From contig JACGCK010000006.1 of assembly GCA_014925825.1 (NCBI GenBank), forward strand, positions 1,010,670-1,074,669: DNA of 64,000 nucleotides, given 5' to 3'. This stretch comes from Pholiota molesta. Lineage: Eukaryota > Basidiomycota > Agaricomycetes > Agaricales > Strophariaceae. A program made the translations under genes and the position numbers. Numbering within the stretch: the first letter of the stretch is position 1; each line of letters opens with the position of its first letter. Shown here in pieces: positions 1 to 11,648 of the stretch. The notes beneath the pieces were generated by a model. The model did not search any database and was not told where the DNA came from. It saw only the letters and a list, made by a program, of their open reading frames with translations.

Positions 1-1135
1 CAATTTCAATATGAAATAACCTTACCTATAAATCACCACAGGGTCAAATGATTCTAAGAGACGCTGAGATGATTGCTTTTCCAGAATATTTTGGTATCCA
101 GGACCGACGCCAGGTCGAATTGAACCACGTTCTCTGAAAGGACCACAACTTTTGCCATCTGTTCTATATAGCGGTATATGGCTGAACAAAACAACAGGAT
201 CTGTATGTTCTTCTGAAGCGAAATCAGACAATTATCGTCTTCGTCAATCAGATTCTAGACTTACCGCGTGCAAACTTTGTTGCAAATTCGAGAGCTCCAC
301 CCTTTCTTGGAATCCATTGTTTAGCAGTCTTTTTTTGCCCATGCCGTTGTGCATCTTCATCAGCGTAGCTTGGGGCATCGAACAAGATGAGACTGTGATT
401 CGCAATTGAAATTTCGCGATTTGGGGCTCCAAAATGTACTGCATATCGACTGTGGGCATTGGGTGCAATGTGGATTGCCTTTCCTAAACTAATGATGCAC
501 ATAAGGAATGCATGAGCGTTGAGTGGATTTACCAAGTTAACGAAGACGTACCCAATATCATGGTTTCCCGGGATGAAATATTGAGGAATAGAATCATCCG
601 CCTTGAAGATATCCTTGAATCTTCGATAGTAGTTTTCGTATCTAGAATTGTTTTGATATGGGTAAGCGATAATAGTTGCAAGGAAGATGCATCTTGGGCC
701 ATACTCTGCACTTGACATCACATCCCGGCCGTTGTCCATCATGTCCCCAAGGAAGACAATAGCATCAGGGTTCTTCTTAATAGCAGCACGCCAACTCTTT
801 CGCAAGTTTAGATCAACTATGATGCGCGTCAAATAGGCAGAAAAGGCGCTGCGCGTGGGATAGGAATTTCGGTCGATGATCTGCGGGTCGGCTACGAGGA
901 GGACATGGGCAGGCCGAATAATAGTGGCATTTTTCACCATGTCACCCTGTTCAAGAAACCTATAGCAAGCTCGCGCTTAGACTGAAATCCAACGCACCAC
1001 GTATATCTCCGAGTCGGGCCAGTTGCAAGAACGAACGCTGGATGAGAAGGTCGCATATTCGTACCAAACTATGACGAGGATCCAGAATACTCGCAGGGCG
1101 TTAACGACGACGCGGCGTCGGCCTGGGGCCGCCAT
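1..1135 (-). CDS. Cdc1/Ted1/MPPE1-like metallophosphoesterase (3' end beyond window)
   Basis: Calcineurin-like phosphoesterase of the Cdc1/Ted1/PGAP5 type, a family that removes ethanolamine phosphate from GPI anchors in the ER/Golgi. Visible metal-site motifs are VADPQIID, GDMMDNGRD and GNHDIG, and then FSHIPLYR near the left edge. The start at 1135 gives a basic N-terminus followed by a hydrophobic stretch (VFWILVIVW), which fits a signal anchor. Two introns can be placed. The first is 947-997. The second is 489-551 and restores the family-like NHDIGLGKAIH. A further donor lies near position 25, so the C-terminal part, including any last membrane segment, is outside the window. No frame break was seen. 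The family call is solid; which of Cdc1 or Ted1 is orthologous cannot be decided. Confidence 0.85.
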
Positions 1136-1750
1136 GCATTAGGAACTTTGAAGAGTCGTTTCTGTTGAGCAGCAGTGGTCTTAATTTAAAAATCCGTCCG
1201 TCTTGAAGATGGTCGTATGAATTATGTGCCAAGCTTGGCATGTGAGAAAGTCCAGCTGTCCGAAGTCAGTCAGATCACGGTCCGCCAACATACTGGCAGC
1301 CACATAAGTTATACGGATTGGTGTCGATTAACTTCAATAGACTCCAAGTCCAAAGATATTTACTGGACATCTAATAACCAAAATACTCAAGACTGCTCTT
1401 GAGTAGATTCTCCAAGATATTTGACAAGAGAACTATTTCGGACAATAACTTTGGAACAGAGATGATATCAGCTTTTATAAGCAGACGAAGCAAAATGGAG
1501 AATTCAGCTAAGGATATCACACAATCAAAGAACAAACGATAGCAGGGTAAATATGTCTGGCGGCAGAAGATTCGACTGGCGACTTGAACATGGTTTCGCA
1601 GTGGCAATTATCTGGACGCGGCGGACTCAGATGGGAGAGCAGGGTACCACATCGGCGTCAAACGAATGCAGTGTCTTCAACAATCTGAAAATTGCAGAAG
1701 ATTCTAAATCGGTGTTGGTAGAGGTAATTAAACTTTCATTCAGGTTGGTG
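1136..1750. other. Intergenic, no gene seen
   Basis: About 600 bp between the phosphoesterase start and the 3' end of the small complex I gene. Short open frames occur on both strands (for example 1371-1607 minus) but none shows a domain, a plausible splice pattern or a family signature. It presumably holds the phosphoesterase promoter. Confidence 0.5.
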
Positions 1751-2099
1751 TCAATGGTGTCCTCCATGCCCGTCTCCGTGGTCATCACCGAATGAGTGTC
1801 GGCCCTGCTCAGGCGTGAGCGAAGATTAAAAGCACAATGAAAGTTACTCACAAGTAGTTTAGCTCCATCTTGTCTGTGCTTGGATATTAGGCTGGGTGCA
1901 AATGAAAACACAGCTGTTGAACGAACCTAGCGCGGTAGAAGATGAAGAACCACATGGATGCTCCCAGAGCTTTAGCAAGGAAGTTGTATCCAGCACCGGG
2001 AAGGTGTGGGTGGAACCCTGGTGCTGGGCTACATGTCAGTACAGTGGAGGACATATACCAAAGACCTGAGGACGTACCATGCGCTCCGTGACCAGCCAT
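1751..2099 (-). CDS. Small complex I accessory subunit, NDUFB2 (AGGG)-like
   Basis: Four short exons splice to a protein of about 60 residues. It starts MAGHGAHGFHPHLPGAGYNF, has the core LGASMWFFIFYRARQDGAKL, and ends in a His/Gly-rich tail (DDHGDGHGGHH). The single membrane segment followed by a charged FYRARQDGAKLLG stretch resembles the MWFWILWRFWHDSEEVLGH core of the mammalian NDUFB2/AGGG subunit of mitochondrial NADH:ubiquinone oxidoreductase. Junctions used: CATG/GTACGT to CACCAG; GCTAG/GTTCGT to CACAG; CTT/GTGAGT to GAGCAG. The gene is read divergently from the large gene starting at 2262. The family call rests on weak similarity over one membrane helix. The gene itself is well supported because all frames join without a break. 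Confidence 0.6.
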
Positions 2100-2261
2100 G
2101 GTGTAGAGAGTTCGGGTCAGAGACGTATTTATGTTTGTTTGCATACTTCGACGCGATTAGCTCGTCGCGCATGCTTCACTAGCCTCAACTCTGTCAAACT
2201 TCCTTTCCCATTTGTTCTCGTGGGCTCAGTTCTTCCTTTCGTTCCTTTCATCTGAGACACG
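2100..2261. promoter_or_regulatory. Divergent promoter region
   Basis: 162 bp separate the start codons of the complex I subunit gene (minus) and the large nuclear-type gene (plus), so both promoters must sit here or overlap the 5' regions. The part before 2262 is pyrimidine-rich on the plus strand (TTCTTCCTTTCGTTCC). No clear TATA box was found. Confidence 0.5.
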
Positions 2262-5200
2262 ATGGAGACCACGAAAAAACGAAAGCGCGACATCGATCTG
2301 CCTCGAATCGTCTACGATGCCACGACTCGGGTTTTTGACCGTTTATTTAAAGGTATTGACCTCAGCTCGTGGTCTTAAATTAACAGTCGATTAATCCTAC
2401 ACGTAGAGGATTCTCTGGAAGGAATGAAGGATGTAGTGCGCAAAAAGCTTGGTGTTCCGTCCTCGACGCCTGTGCAGCTTGCTCAGTTACGCGACGGTCA
2501 AACAGTTGATCTTGAGGATGGTGCGTTCGGCTAGTCGCGTCTTTTTTTCCCAAACATCAAACTAAATAATCTGCGCAGACGATGATTTTGAGGCATTCTC
2601 CTCCTCGGCATACAAATCTTCGACAGCAAAAGTCAAGGTTATTGTCGGAAGCGGCACATCCACTATCGAAGCTAATGGAGTCCCAGCATTTGCTCAGGTT
2701 AGTCTGAAAGTACTCCCAGATTCCTGGAATCATAGTAACTAAAGTCTACTTTAATAGACACCTGAAGCCTCCGATAGGAAGAAGAAGAAATCGAAGGACA
2801 AAAAGAAACAAGACGCGCTAGACTTGTCTCAAGACCAACATAGGGCCGTCACTCCCCAAACCACTCCTTCAGAAAGCCCTCCGCCATCTAAAAAGCGCAG
2901 GGTCTCATTTGTTGAGCCATCTCTACAGCTAAACAAGGAAATCAACAAAGTAGCTGCACAATGGGATCGACTTGCCTCACTGAACGGTTTGGAAAGCACG
3001 CCTGAGCAAGAGTCGACGCACCCCGAGGAAAATGTTGAATCAATATCTACCAAACAGAAGAGACAGGAAAGGAGGAAAGAAAGAAGGAAAGAGAGGCCGC
3101 AGAAGGCTGCAGAGGTCGAATCGTCGAAAGAGAGTACGCCTATAGTTCAAGATGGTACGCCCCAACCAGACTCGGAGAAAGAGAAAAAGAAAAAGAGAAA
3201 GAAGGAGAAGAAATCTCTGGAAAGTGCCAAGCAGGACGAGTCGACAGTGACACCCGAACCTCAACCAGGCGAAACAGTGGACAAGCCAGCAAAGGCAAAG
3301 TCGCAGAAGGTCAATGGCATAAACGACGCTGCTACAGATGACACAGCTGCCACTAAAAAGTCGAAGAAGAGGTCAAGGGCTACCGAGACCGATTCTACGG
3401 ACAAACTTGAGTCAGGAAAGGCTACCACTCCAAATTCTTCCACTGAACCACCACCAGAAACCGAGAATACTGAAGAAGCCTCACGGTCAGCTAAAAAGCA
3501 AAAGCACGCGCACAAGGATGGCGTCAATGCAGGTGCTGACGGCTCCAACAAAAAATCCTCCACGAAGGAAACTAATACTCCAAATGCTCCGGAAGTTCCT
3601 CCTCCCAAAACGCCAAAGAAATCAAAAATCAAATCGCCAGCGATAATCACATCTGAAGATTCCGTGGGTTTCATTATCTCCATTTCATATCCTCTGTTAA
3701 TGCATCCTGTAGGACCCTGAAACAGCGGCTCCTTCTAAGAAGTCTTCTGGAGAAGTCGACGCCCCAATACCAACGAAGAAAGCAAGGCGCAAGTCTGACG
3801 CACACCCATCGGCGCCAATTACACCAGCTGAGAAGCAACCTACTAAGAAATCGAATGATTCATCATCTCAGTCCAAAGGTTCGTAGCTATCTAACTGACT
3901 CGCAAGCTCAGCCTGATAGTAATTCGTTAGACATACCCCCTGTGGTGCCAGAAGCTGCGGCGCCAACTGAAAAGAGTAAATACAACTCTCGCGATGGCTC
4001 TTCCGCATATCTAATCTTACTGTACAGCACCGGCCAATCCCAAGCCCGAAAAGAACTCAGACGCAACACCAACAGCAGCTGAAGGTTTATTTACTTTTCT
4101 AAATGATCTGACTAGTCGACCAACCAAACCTTGCAGCTAAAACTCCGAAAAAGGCCACTAAGAAAGCCGACACTTCCGAACCAACTGAGGGTTAGTTTCA
4201 GTACCAGTACATGTCTTTAAATCGCCCATTTTTATTCTAATAGATACCAAAGCCGCCACAAAAGCAGCCGTTGCAGCAATTTTAGCTCGCAAACAAGCAG
4301 CTACAGCGGCTACTCAACCTGAGCCGGTCATTGCTCTTTCAGCTGTTTCTGCCAAAAAAACAGCAGCCATACCTGGCTCATCCTTGGCGCAGACAACTGC
4401 AGCTCTTGCCATTGCAGACCCTGCGCTTCTGCAGATTTCGTCAGATGAATCCATCAGCGCGGCGGTTCCCTCGTCGGCCAAAGGGCCAGAAGCGCCACAG
4501 AGCTCCACCTCGAAGGTAACCAAAACACCGGTTTCATCTGCGCACATTCTGGCGCATGCAAAGACGGCTGTGAATGGGTCCACGACATTGTCAGCGTCCG
4601 CCAAGAAACCAGCTAAAGCTGCTAATCCGTCGACGTGCCCAGTTTGTGGCGCGGTGCCATGGCATATCCGGTCGAAGTGCCCAATTATCAAGTCAGGTAT
4701 ACGGGCGATGCGCAGGCGGATTGGCGAGCTGGAACTAGAACTCGTTTCGGACGACGAAGACAACGACAACGAAGGCATTTCTGCGATTATTGCTGAACTG
4801 CGCGTGCAGATCGAGAAGAAGACAAAAAAACCGAAGCCGACTCCTGCTGCCGTACAGGAGGAAGAAAGCCCACCTGCGGCTGCTGCCCCCGCTGTCAAGT
4901 CAGTCGATGCCTCCCCTCCATCTATTGAGGTTAACGTCGTATCTTCGTCTGCAGCGCAGCCGCTTCTCCCTGACGCTGAAGCTGAACCACTATCTGCGCG
5001 CGCCGCGCCATCTGCTGGCCCACTGCCATCTAAACCTGCGCCATCTACCCAATCTAGAAAGTCTATCATCCCCGTACCATCATCTACCCAGCCAAACCCG
5101 TCTATTCGATCTTTATATACAATCCAACCATTATCTGCAACACAACCCTCACATTCTAACCAACCATCCGCCTCACAACCATCGCCGCTCTCACACAAGG

Positions 5201-7482
5201 AGCCCAAAAAACCCAGACCATCCATGCCCCCTCCCAAGCCCCCTGCGATCGACCTGCCAATCTTCCCATCCTTCGGCGACCTTGCTCTCGCAGCTACAAC
5301 CAATATCCTCGGATTCGCTGGCGACGTTTCTACCGTCAGCGACCACGATCTTGAAGAGCTCATGCGCGGACCTAAAATTACTTCCCAAGATGTGCCTTCC
5401 GAGGACGACGACGATGTAGAACCAGACCAACAGGAACCGGACGCTGTCCTGGAGGAGGACGTCGTCGACGTGCCCGCGCCCAAACATGCGACTCGGATCG
5501 AGTACCCGAGCTCGAGTGACGAGGAAGGCGAGGACGAGGAGGAAAATACTTCGGATGATGTAGCAGCGTCTGTAACACCGGCCACTGTGGATTCTGAGGA
5601 GGCCGTACAAGTGCAGCAAATGACGAATACTGCTGCTGCGAAACCGGCACCCACCCCGAGGGCCGAGCAAGAAGAAGAAGAGGAGGAGGAGGAAGAGGAG
5701 GAGAAGGGAAAGGAACAAGAGGAGCAGGGACAAGAAGAAGAAGAAGAGGAGGAGGAGGACGAGGAGGCGAAAGAAGGAGAGAAAGAAGAAGTGGAGCAGG
5801 AGGAGGAGGAGGAAAAGGAAAAGGAACAAGAGGAGGAGCAGGGACAAGAAGAGGAGGAGCAGGGACAAGAAGAGGAGGAGGAGGAAGAAGAAGGAGAGAA
5901 AGAAGAAGTGGAGCAGGAGAAGGAGGAAGGAGAGGGAGAAATGGAACAGGAGAAGCAGGCAGGCCAAAAATCATTCCAAGAGATGAACCTTTCGAGCAGC
6001 TCTCGCGCATCAGGCAAGGCCGGAGACGCCGCAGTGAATGACGTGGTTTCTGCTGACCTCGCACTGCCGTCTTCCACGTCCATTGCACCCTCTGCCGTTA
6101 CGACTATCCCGCATTCAGACGAGGAAATCGCAAAGAAGCTCGGCGCTGTCGCTGCCTCCGCTAATCCCGAGGTCTCGTCCTCGTCTTCGCAAACACCACC
6201 CAACGCCAATGCACCCGACCCGATCGAAGCCGATGACGACGACGAGCAACCAGCGTCTCCGCCTGAAGCCATACTCTCAGCCGACGACGCCGACGAGCCT
6301 CCTCCCAAAGAATCGACGCCTAAAATCGCCCTCCGCACGAGGAGCCAGAGGACCAAGAGCGCATCGCAACCGCCTCCAGCCACCATCCAGACCCGCACCA
6401 GAAGCAAGAACCAAGAAGATTCTGCAAGTCAACCTGAGCCAGCAAAGACCCCCGGACGGAAGACGCGGGGCGCGCAGCTCACCAAGATCTCGGAGCTGCC
6501 CGTACCTATCCCGCCTGCCAGCGTCCGCGTTATCAGGATGCCCGCACAATCGCAGGCGCCCGAGCCCGCGCCCGCTCCGACCCCGAGGGCGACGCGCCAG
6601 CGCGGGGCGGCTATGAGCGAGCCTCCTGCGCCTGTTGCAGTGGCGACGCGGGGTAGAAAGGCGGCAGCTGCAGCAATAACAGCAGCAGCCCAGAAGACCA
6701 CTACGCGGACTGGCAAGGCTGCTGATGATGATGCTGGCGCTGTCACACTGCCATCGAAGGCTGTGGCGAAACAGGCTGCGACGAGCAAGACCCCTGCTAA
6801 GTCGGCGACGAGGGCGGCTGCTGATATGAGGACGCGTGCGAGTAGATTAACAGCTGACCTCGAGTCAGCTGGAGAGGAGGAGGAAAAGGAAGAAGATGTT
6901 GCCCCAGCGAATCGTGAGGCCTCGTTAGCTTCGTGGGCCGTGCTTCCAGAGCCACAGAGCGGTCCGTCGCAAAATGAAAGCGAACTGCATGGGACAGCGG
7001 ACGTCGACGAACTGATTTCCAGCCCAGCTGGCGGTGGTCAGAAGACAGCAGCGCAGGAAGATCCGTTATTTATGTTTGCGGAAAGCCAGATGGACCTTCC
7101 ATATTCGCAGTATCCATTGCCCACTTCGACGCAGCCGCGCGACCGCTCCGCGTCACCCAATGACTCGGACGATGATGACGCGGACGAAGTCGCGGCGACT
7201 GTCGTGCGTTCAAGGCAGTCGACTGGCAGTCAGTTCCGTTCGCTCACGGAGATCACGAGCCAACGGAGGCCCTTCGCGCCTAGGTACTCATCGCAGCTCG
7301 TCGTGCCGAGCTCGCAAATGGAGCCGGAGGACATGTTTGGGAGAGGCAAGGATAATGGAGAGGAGTCGGAGTCGGAGTCGGAGAGCGAGAGCGAGGGAGA
7401 GACGCCCGTCCCGAAGCTAAGGGCGGCGCATTTCCCGCAGACGAGGCTTGCTGGTGCCAGTGTGCCTCCACGACGCAGATGA
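2262..7482 (+). CDS. Large low-complexity nuclear-type protein with N-terminal globular region and one zinc knuckle
   Basis: Multi-exon gene of roughly 1,550 codons; I do not recognise the family. The N-terminus from METTKKRKRDIDLP to KVKVIVG (first 100 or so residues, exons 1-3) looks globular. Its pattern (VYDATTRVFDRLFK, DSLEGMKDVVRKKLG, LRDGQTVDLEDDDDFEAF) is reminiscent of ubiquitin-fold or PB1-like domains, though this is inference. A Lys/Ser/Thr-rich region with many KKxKK clusters and several very small exons (3720-4260) follows. The last exon then runs unbroken for over 3 kb. It carries CPVCGAVPWHIRSKC (CX2CX5HX4C, near 4639), a Glu tract with internal repeats (about 5660-5960), TRSQRTK/TRGRK-like basic motifs and a final Ser-Glu repeat near 7366. 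The composition suggests a chromatin or nucleolar protein. Start at 2262 because exon 1 joins in frame through GTATTG...GTAG. Confidence 0.8.
5660..5960 (+). repeat. Glu-codon (GAG/GAA) repeat tract inside the large gene
   Basis: A purine-only tract encoding almost uninterrupted Glu with Gln, Lys and Gly. The block EGEKEEVEQE occurs twice and KEQEEEQGQEEE-like blocks recur, showing internal duplication. It is in frame and open. The opposite strand is a long Leu/Ser-rich open frame only because of this composition. Confidence 0.85.
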
Positions 7483-7873
7483 TTTTTTTTGCCATCTTGT
7501 CGATATTTTTTATGCATTCATTCATTATGTTTGTCAACTGTCTATAGGATTTCTTGGGATTCTTGGATGCTGAATGCTTTGCACCATACCTGATTGTTTT
7601 TATTGTATATAGTAGCACAGCACATCCACTACGTCTTTACGTGTAGCATAGGTCACCCGTTCGTACACATTTGGAGATAAGAAGACTTGAAGAAGACTTG
7701 AACCTTCTTTTCGAGTGAGTCCGATGAATGGTGTTGGTCGGTCATTCGGACTATCAGAAGGGACTGCTTACATCAGCAGCGAAGAAAAAGGCTGCAGAAA
7801 TTTTGATGGGCTCTTCACTCTGCCCAATTGCCTCTTTCCTACTAGACTCTAGGAGCCTCACCGCTTCTTGTTC
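7483..7873. other. Intergenic region with CPA1 promoter and 5' leader
   Basis: 390 bp between the stop of the large gene and the attenuator uORF. It includes T-rich 3' flanking DNA of the upstream gene and then the CPA1 promoter and leader. No other gene was seen. Confidence 0.6.
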
Positions 7874-8002
7874 ATGATCTTCACCCAGAACACCAGGGAC
7901 GAGTACGTAGCTCTTAGTGCTCCTACTTCTACTTGTGGTCTATGCTCACTTTTTCCTTGCAGCTACCTCAGTGACCTCGTATTCTCTCTCCTGAACCATT
8001 AG
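7874..8002 (+). CDS. Arginine attenuator peptide (spliced uORF of CPA1)
   Basis: Upstream open reading frame with the hallmark of the fungal arginine attenuator peptide. This nascent chain stalls ribosomes when arginine is high and so represses the CPA1/arg-2 gene downstream. Exon 1 (7874-7902) encodes MIFTQNTRD plus two bases. An intron at 7903-7962 (GTACGT...TTGCAG, 60 nt) joins to exon 2 (7963-8002), giving DYLSDLVFSLLNH and a TAG stop. The spliced peptide has 22 residues, against about 24-25 in Neurospora and yeast. It keeps the T-x-x-D-Y-L-S-D core, including the Asp equivalent to the stalling-critical Asp-12 of Neurospora; the family's usual Trp is Phe here. The stop is 28 nt before the CPA1 ATG. 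The intron is a multiple of three and has no in-frame stop, so the unspliced frame is also open (42 codons). Confidence 0.88.
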   Translation: MIFTQNTRDEYVALSAPTSTCGLCSLFPCSYLSDLVFSLLNH

Positions 8003-8030
8003 ATCCCAAAAGCCAAGCCAACCAGCCAAT

Positions 8031-9544
8031 ATGTTTGCCCGTTATATAGCCCGTGTGCCAGCCCTCTCGCGCGGCCTCGCCACCCATGCTGGGCCCGCTA
8101 TCGCGGTACCCGCCACCCTACACCTCAAGTCGGGACAGTCCTTTTACGGCAAGTCCTTTGGAGCTCCAAGGAGCATCTATGGCGAGACGGTGTTCTCCAC
8201 CTCTATCACCTCATGTCAGTGTTCTTTTCCCACCTTCACATCCATGGCGCAATATCTTACTTTTACGTTAAAATATAGACACCGAATCCATGACCGATCC
8301 TTCCTACCGCGGCCAGATTTTGGTCTTCACCAGCCCGCTCATCGGCAACTACGGTGTGCCTGCTAACGATGCCCCATTCGACTCCCAGGATGTAGGTGTC
8401 GTGCTCGAGTCTAAGGGCATCCAAGCAGCCGCGATCATCGTCGGCGATGTCGCCGAGCGCTTCTCACATTACAAGGCCGTCGAGTCCCTGGCGGCATGGT
8501 GCCAACGTCATAATATCCCAGGTATTACGGGTGTTGATACCCGCGCAATCACAACCCTTCTACGTGACCAGGGCACGACGCTCGGCCGCATTGCGGTTGG
8601 TGAGGATACAGCGCTCCCTGCGCCCGACGCGGAGGAGTACTGGGATCCTTCGAAGGAGAACCTGGTCGACCAAGTCTCGACGAAGACCCCATATGTGCTG
8701 AATGCGGGGGGCAGTATCAAGATTGCGGTACTCGACTTTGGCGCCAAGGCAAACATCCTGCGGTCGCTCGTGCGCCGCGACGCCGAGGTCACGGTGTTCC
8801 CTTGGAACTTCGATTTCAACACTGTCAGGGATCAATATGATGGCCTGTTCTTGACCAATGGCCCTGGTGACCCTGCACACTGCATGGATGCGGCGCTCAA
8901 GCTCAGGCGTACACTCACGGAGTGGAACAAGCCTATTTTTGGTATTTGCATGGGACACCAGATTATTGGCATGGCTGCTGGCTTGGACGCATACCGCATG
9001 ACGTTTGGGAACCGAGGTCACAACCAGCCAGTGTTGGCGCTTGCTTCTGCGGGCTCCATCAAAGCTGGCCGAGTATATGTCACGAGGTATGTGCAGCCCT
9101 ACCCACCCACGGCTTCTTGTGTGAGCAATTACGAACAAGTACTGATGATAAATTTATCTTGTAGTCAAAATCACCAGTACGCGTTGAAGCTCCAGGAGCC
9201 ATTCCCACAGGGTTGGGAGCCATTCTTCATCAACTGCAACGACTCATCGGTGGAGGGCATCAAGTCGACAGTGGAGTCCGGCAAGAAGGTATGGGGAGTG
9301 CAGTTCCACCCTGAGAGTGCTGGTGGGCCGCTTGATACCATTGAGGTGTGTTTAATTTTTCTCTTTCCTGGTATGCTGCGCATTGTTGCTGATCTGGTTT
9401 GTTTATGTACAGATGTTCACGGACTTCGTGTCGGAGTGCAAGGCACACAAGGCTTCCCTGGGACTCGATGTGAGTAGCGCTGCGGAGGTTTTGGCGAAGG
9501 TGCAGACGCCAGTGCAGCGCGTCGCTGTCGCTGCTGCTGCTTAA
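8031..9544 (+). CDS. CPA1: Arginine-specific carbamoyl-phosphate synthase, small (glutaminase) subunit
   Basis: Glutamine amidotransferase subunit that supplies ammonia for carbamoyl phosphate in arginine biosynthesis. Exons 8031-8214, 8279-9086, 9165-9345 and 9413-9544 give 434 residues, the usual length. The N-terminal 20 residues (MFARYIARVPALSRGLATHA) look like a mitochondrial targeting peptide. The CPSase small-chain domain follows (LHLKSGQSFYGKSFG, TDPSYRGQI, GITGVDTRAITTLLR). The class I glutaminase domain has LTNGPGDP, the nucleophile in GICMGHQ, SQNHQYA, and the His-Glu pair in QFHPESAGGPLDT. All frames join cleanly. Regulation is probably translational through the attenuator uORF 28 nt upstream. 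The first donor is a less common GTCAGT. Confidence 0.96.
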
Positions 9545-9846
9545 ATGACTGAGGGAAAAAAAGAAGTAATACTGATTCCTGAATTTTTTGTATAATTTTC
9601 TGATTGCTTGATTCGATTGACTTGTCTAACTCATATAATGTTCATGTTTCTTCTGTACCTTGCTATACCAATCAAAGACTATTCATGTCGTATGAAAAGC
9701 TTCCTGCATGAATGATCAAGCTTTCAAATCCCAAAATCCATTCATTGCGTACTTACTTAGCAGGGGTGGTGATCGTGACCAAATCAGATTGGATACAAGC
9801 CCCTTGACCTTAAAGTGACTTTGGAATAAACCACCACTGGACCACC
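9545..9846. other. Intergenic, no gene seen
   Basis: About 300 bp between CPA1 and the BSD-domain gene. It is T-rich after the CPA1 stop, consistent with 3' UTR sequence; the rest presumably holds the promoter of the next gene. Confidence 0.5.
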
Positions 9847-11648
9847 ATGAACTTTCTAGACTCATATGACATCGCGCCTCGAGCGCCGACACCAAACCCT
9901 GCAGACGCCCCGTCGTCTGCGCCGCCCTCTCTCAACGAGGAGGTGAACGAGGTCATTGGCCAATTAGGCCGTTTCTGGGGCGGATTCCGGAAACAGGTGC
10001 GTACATGTTTCCTTTTCAAAGCATCCCCAATGCCATGCCATGCTACACATATGGTTGTTTCGAGCATTCATTGAACATTAGCATTCCTATTCCATTTTCT
10101 TTATATCTGGTCTATAATCCCGAGTTCCCCGTTCCTGACATCTCCTTCCTCTCCCTCCGTAGAGTCAAACGGCGCTGCAGGCAGCGCGTAAGGACTTTGG
10201 CGAAGTGGTCGTGCAGGCGCAGAAGGAAATAGCCAAGTATACTGCTCCGGAGGAGACGGCGGAGGGGTCGGGGTCGGGCGAGACATTGAAGGCGGCTGAA
10301 GGGAGCGCGGATGCTGCTGCTGCTACTGCAGGATCAAGCAGCACATCAGACGATCCAACGTCTTCGTCTGCTGATCTTGTCCCTGATTCCACCACCGTCA
10401 ACACCCCTCAAGACACCACCCGGGACACCGCCAACACCACCCATTTCACGGCACCCACGTCCCTATTCGCCCGCCTCCAATCCGCCCTCCCGCCTACCAT
10501 CGTCGCCTCTGTCCAAACAATCTCGCATCCGTGCAGAGCAACCTCCAAACCAACCTCGCAAATGTGCAAACGACCCTCACGCAGACCGACCTCACCGCCC
10601 TGCGCGCACAGGCAGAGGAGCTCGCGCTGCGCAGCGAGGCGCGCCTGCGCGACGTCGTGCGCGAGGCCGGCGACGTGCTGCGCGACGCGGTGAAGTCGTG
10701 CCCCCGGAGGACGCAGACGGCGCCGCTGGCGCGGGCGGGGGTATGGAACTGCTGGGCAGCACACCCGGCCTGGCATGGGACGGCGCGGACATGTGGATGC
10801 TGCCCGGCGAGGGGAGCAGCCGCCGCGCCTCCACGGAGGGCAGTCGGCGCGCGAGCAGCGCGAGCGGCAGCGGTGCGGAGACGCAGACCTCGGTGGCTAC
10901 GCGCGCGGAGGCGCTGCTGCGGCGCCTCGCGCGTGAGCCGGCTATCGTGCGGCACGACCCCGAGGCGGAGGAGGGTGTGCGCGAGAGGTACTATGCGTGG
11001 CGCGCGGAGGAAGGGGGGTTGGAGAGCGCGGAGTGGGCGGCGCGGATTGAGAAGGCGCGTGAAGATCCTGTCGATGGGGCGGCGGTGAAGCAGCTGGAGG
11101 AGTCATTAGGTTGGTCTTCTGTTCTTTCTTGACATTGGGAAAAGTCGATTCATTGGTGTTGTAGTGCCCTTCGAGATGACGAAGGACGATTTCTGGCTGC
11201 GATTTTTCTTCCGGACGTACCAGATCAAGGCTGAAGAGGAGAAACGCAAGGCACTGCTGCAAAGTGAGTCTCGGACATCTATACTCGCTGTCCTACACTA
11301 CACTCCGATCCATGCACCATCTTACCCTGCTGTAAACTCATGGAATCTAACCTTTCTATTTCTTTAGGTACGGCAGACACCGACGAAGACTTCAGCTGGG
11401 AAGACGAGGACGAGGACGAGGATGCACCGACTACCACGAGTAAAGTCCCGACGCAAACGCTCGATGTGCCAGTGCAAAACACTGGTCAGAGCAGCAGCAG
11501 ACCTGGGCGTGTAGGCAGCTCTGATAGTTTTGACCTCGTGTCAGCGTCGCAGAGCGTTGCCGGGGATGCGCCTGCGGGGCCCGTGGAGGCGGTGGCGGAG
11601 AAGAAGAGTGCAGAGACAGAGGAGGATGGTGATAGCGATTGGGAGTGA
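9847..11648 (+). CDS. BSD-domain protein, Dos2-like (two apparent frame breaks)
   Basis: Begins MNFLDSYDIAPRAPTPNPAD, then a helix ahead of a long intron (RFWGGFRKQ) and SQTALQAARKDFGEVVVQAQ. An acidic/Ser linker and a Gln/Asn-rich amphipathic stretch (SNLQTNLANVQTTLTQTD) follow. The BSD domain is spread over the exons ending at 11109 and starting at 11164, with the signature PFEMTKDDFWLRFFFRTYQI. The tail is acidic (DTDEDFSWEDEDEDEDAP) and ends DGDSDWE. BSD domains occur in TFIIH p62 and in the yeast Dos2 group; the acidic tail and overall order fit the latter. The reading frame slips by one base near 10518 (VASVQ to NLASVQS) and again near 10697 (RDAVK to VVPPEDADG). In both cases one base is missing relative to a continuous protein and no splice junction explains it. 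Confidence 0.75.

Noticed and set aside
5191..6088. Leu-rich and Pro-rich minus-strand frames over the Glu tract
   Set aside because: Pure composition shadows of GAG/GAA repeats.
4314..6407. 697-codon minus-strand open frame, Ser/Gly/Leu-rich
   Set aside because: It is the complement of the Glu/Ala/Pro-rich exon of the large plus-strand gene. Low-complexity purine tracts lack stops on both strands, and no domain or splice context supports it.
10515..10700. Tiny introns to explain the two frame changes in the BSD gene
   Set aside because: The only GT...AG pairs available would make introns of about 26 nt, far shorter than any other intron in the window; a missing base is simpler.
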